Assembly (NCBI GenBank): GCA_003222555.1
Contig: QHWL01000298.1
Span: 10,847-16,671 of the forward strand
Reading direction: 5' to 3'
Source of the DNA: Acidobacteriota bacterium
Lineage (GTDB): Bacteria > Acidobacteriota > Vicinamibacteria > Vicinamibacterales > CAVVIG01
Length of the DNA stretch: 5,825 bases
Positions 5,687 to 5,825 of the stretch are shown here, one piece after another. Each line of letters begins with the position of its first letter. The first letter of the stretch is position 1. The translations under genes and the position numbers were made by a program. The notes beneath the pieces are model-generated. The model saw only the letters and a program-made list of their open reading frames with translations, searched no databases and had not been told where the DNA came from.

Positions 5687-5825
5687 GGCGCGGCCGTCGT
5701 TCGCCCTCGCGATCACCGGCGCGAGCGGCGCGGTCTATGCGGTCCGGACGCTGGCCGCACTCCTGTCGCGCGCGGTGGACGTGGAGCTCGTCGTCTCCGA
5801 TTACGGCCGCCGGCTTCTACGTGAC
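5676..5825 (+). CDS. ubiX: UbiX-family flavin prenyltransferase, N-terminal part
   Basis: The first 50 residues of a UbiX homologue, running off the window end. UbiX attaches a dimethylallyl group to FMN, making the prenylated cofactor that UbiD decarboxylases need; the UbiD homologue opens this window, so the pair is probably functional together (pathway-specific copies have been called MqnM). The Rossmann-like start is clear: FALAITGASGAVYAVRTLAA with the GASG FMN-binding loop, then VDVELVVSDYGRRLLRD, matching the second strand and helix of UbiX. ATG 5676 lies 11 bp inside the prenyltransferase gene, implying coupled translation. Only the N-terminus is visible, so later catalytic residues cannot be checked. 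Confidence 0.9.
   Translation, partial: MGAEARPSFALAITGASGAVYAVRTLAALLSRAVDVELVVSDYGRRLLRD

Overview
The window is a same-strand, GC-rich block of genes for menaquinone biosynthesis by the futalosine pathway. Gene order is: UbiD-type decarboxylase (3' end only), an MqnE-like protein without the radical-SAM cysteines, mqnA (chorismate dehydratase, reading frame broken), mqnC (cyclic dehypoxanthinyl futalosine synthase), an mqnX-type amidohydrolase (aminofutalosine deaminase), a UbiA-type prenyltransferase (MqnP-like), and a UbiX-type flavin prenyltransferase (5' end only). Several junctions overlap (ATGA at 1301, TTGA at 3560, 11 bp at 5676), which points to one co-transcribed and translationally coupled operon.

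Pathway logic: MqnA dehydrates chorismate to 3-enolpyruvylbenzoate. MqnE (no canonical copy in view) makes aminofutalosine, and MqnX deaminates it to futalosine. MqnB (not in view) removes hypoxanthine. MqnC cyclises the product, and MqnD (not in view) releases 1,4-dihydroxy-6-naphthoate. The UbiA, UbiX and UbiD homologues then prenylate and decarboxylate the naphthoate ring, UbiX supplying prenylated FMN to UbiD.

Layout: 1-410 UbiD C-terminus; 411-443 short spacer; 444-1304 MqnE-like; 1301-2256 mqnA in two frames, with palindromic repeats inside it; 2257-2351 spacer with an inverted repeat pair; 2352-3563 mqnC; 3560-4750 mqnX; 4751-4831 AT-richer spacer with an inverted repeat; 4832-5686 UbiA; 5676-5825 UbiX. 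No RNA genes, CRISPR array, transposase or phage genes were seen.

Organism: high GC, the futalosine route, and three families of short palindromic or low-complexity repeats resemble genomes and metagenome bins of Acidobacteriota, probably Vicinamibacteria. The repeat peptides (VRLxPDTT, VSGFSRT, GPAEAGPY) and the AAAAGGGG...CCCCTTTT hairpins are the main reason. This is pattern memory, not a search, so the taxonomic call is moderate. The two points most worth attention are the cysteine-poor MqnE-like gene and the repeat-riddled, frame-disrupted mqnA.
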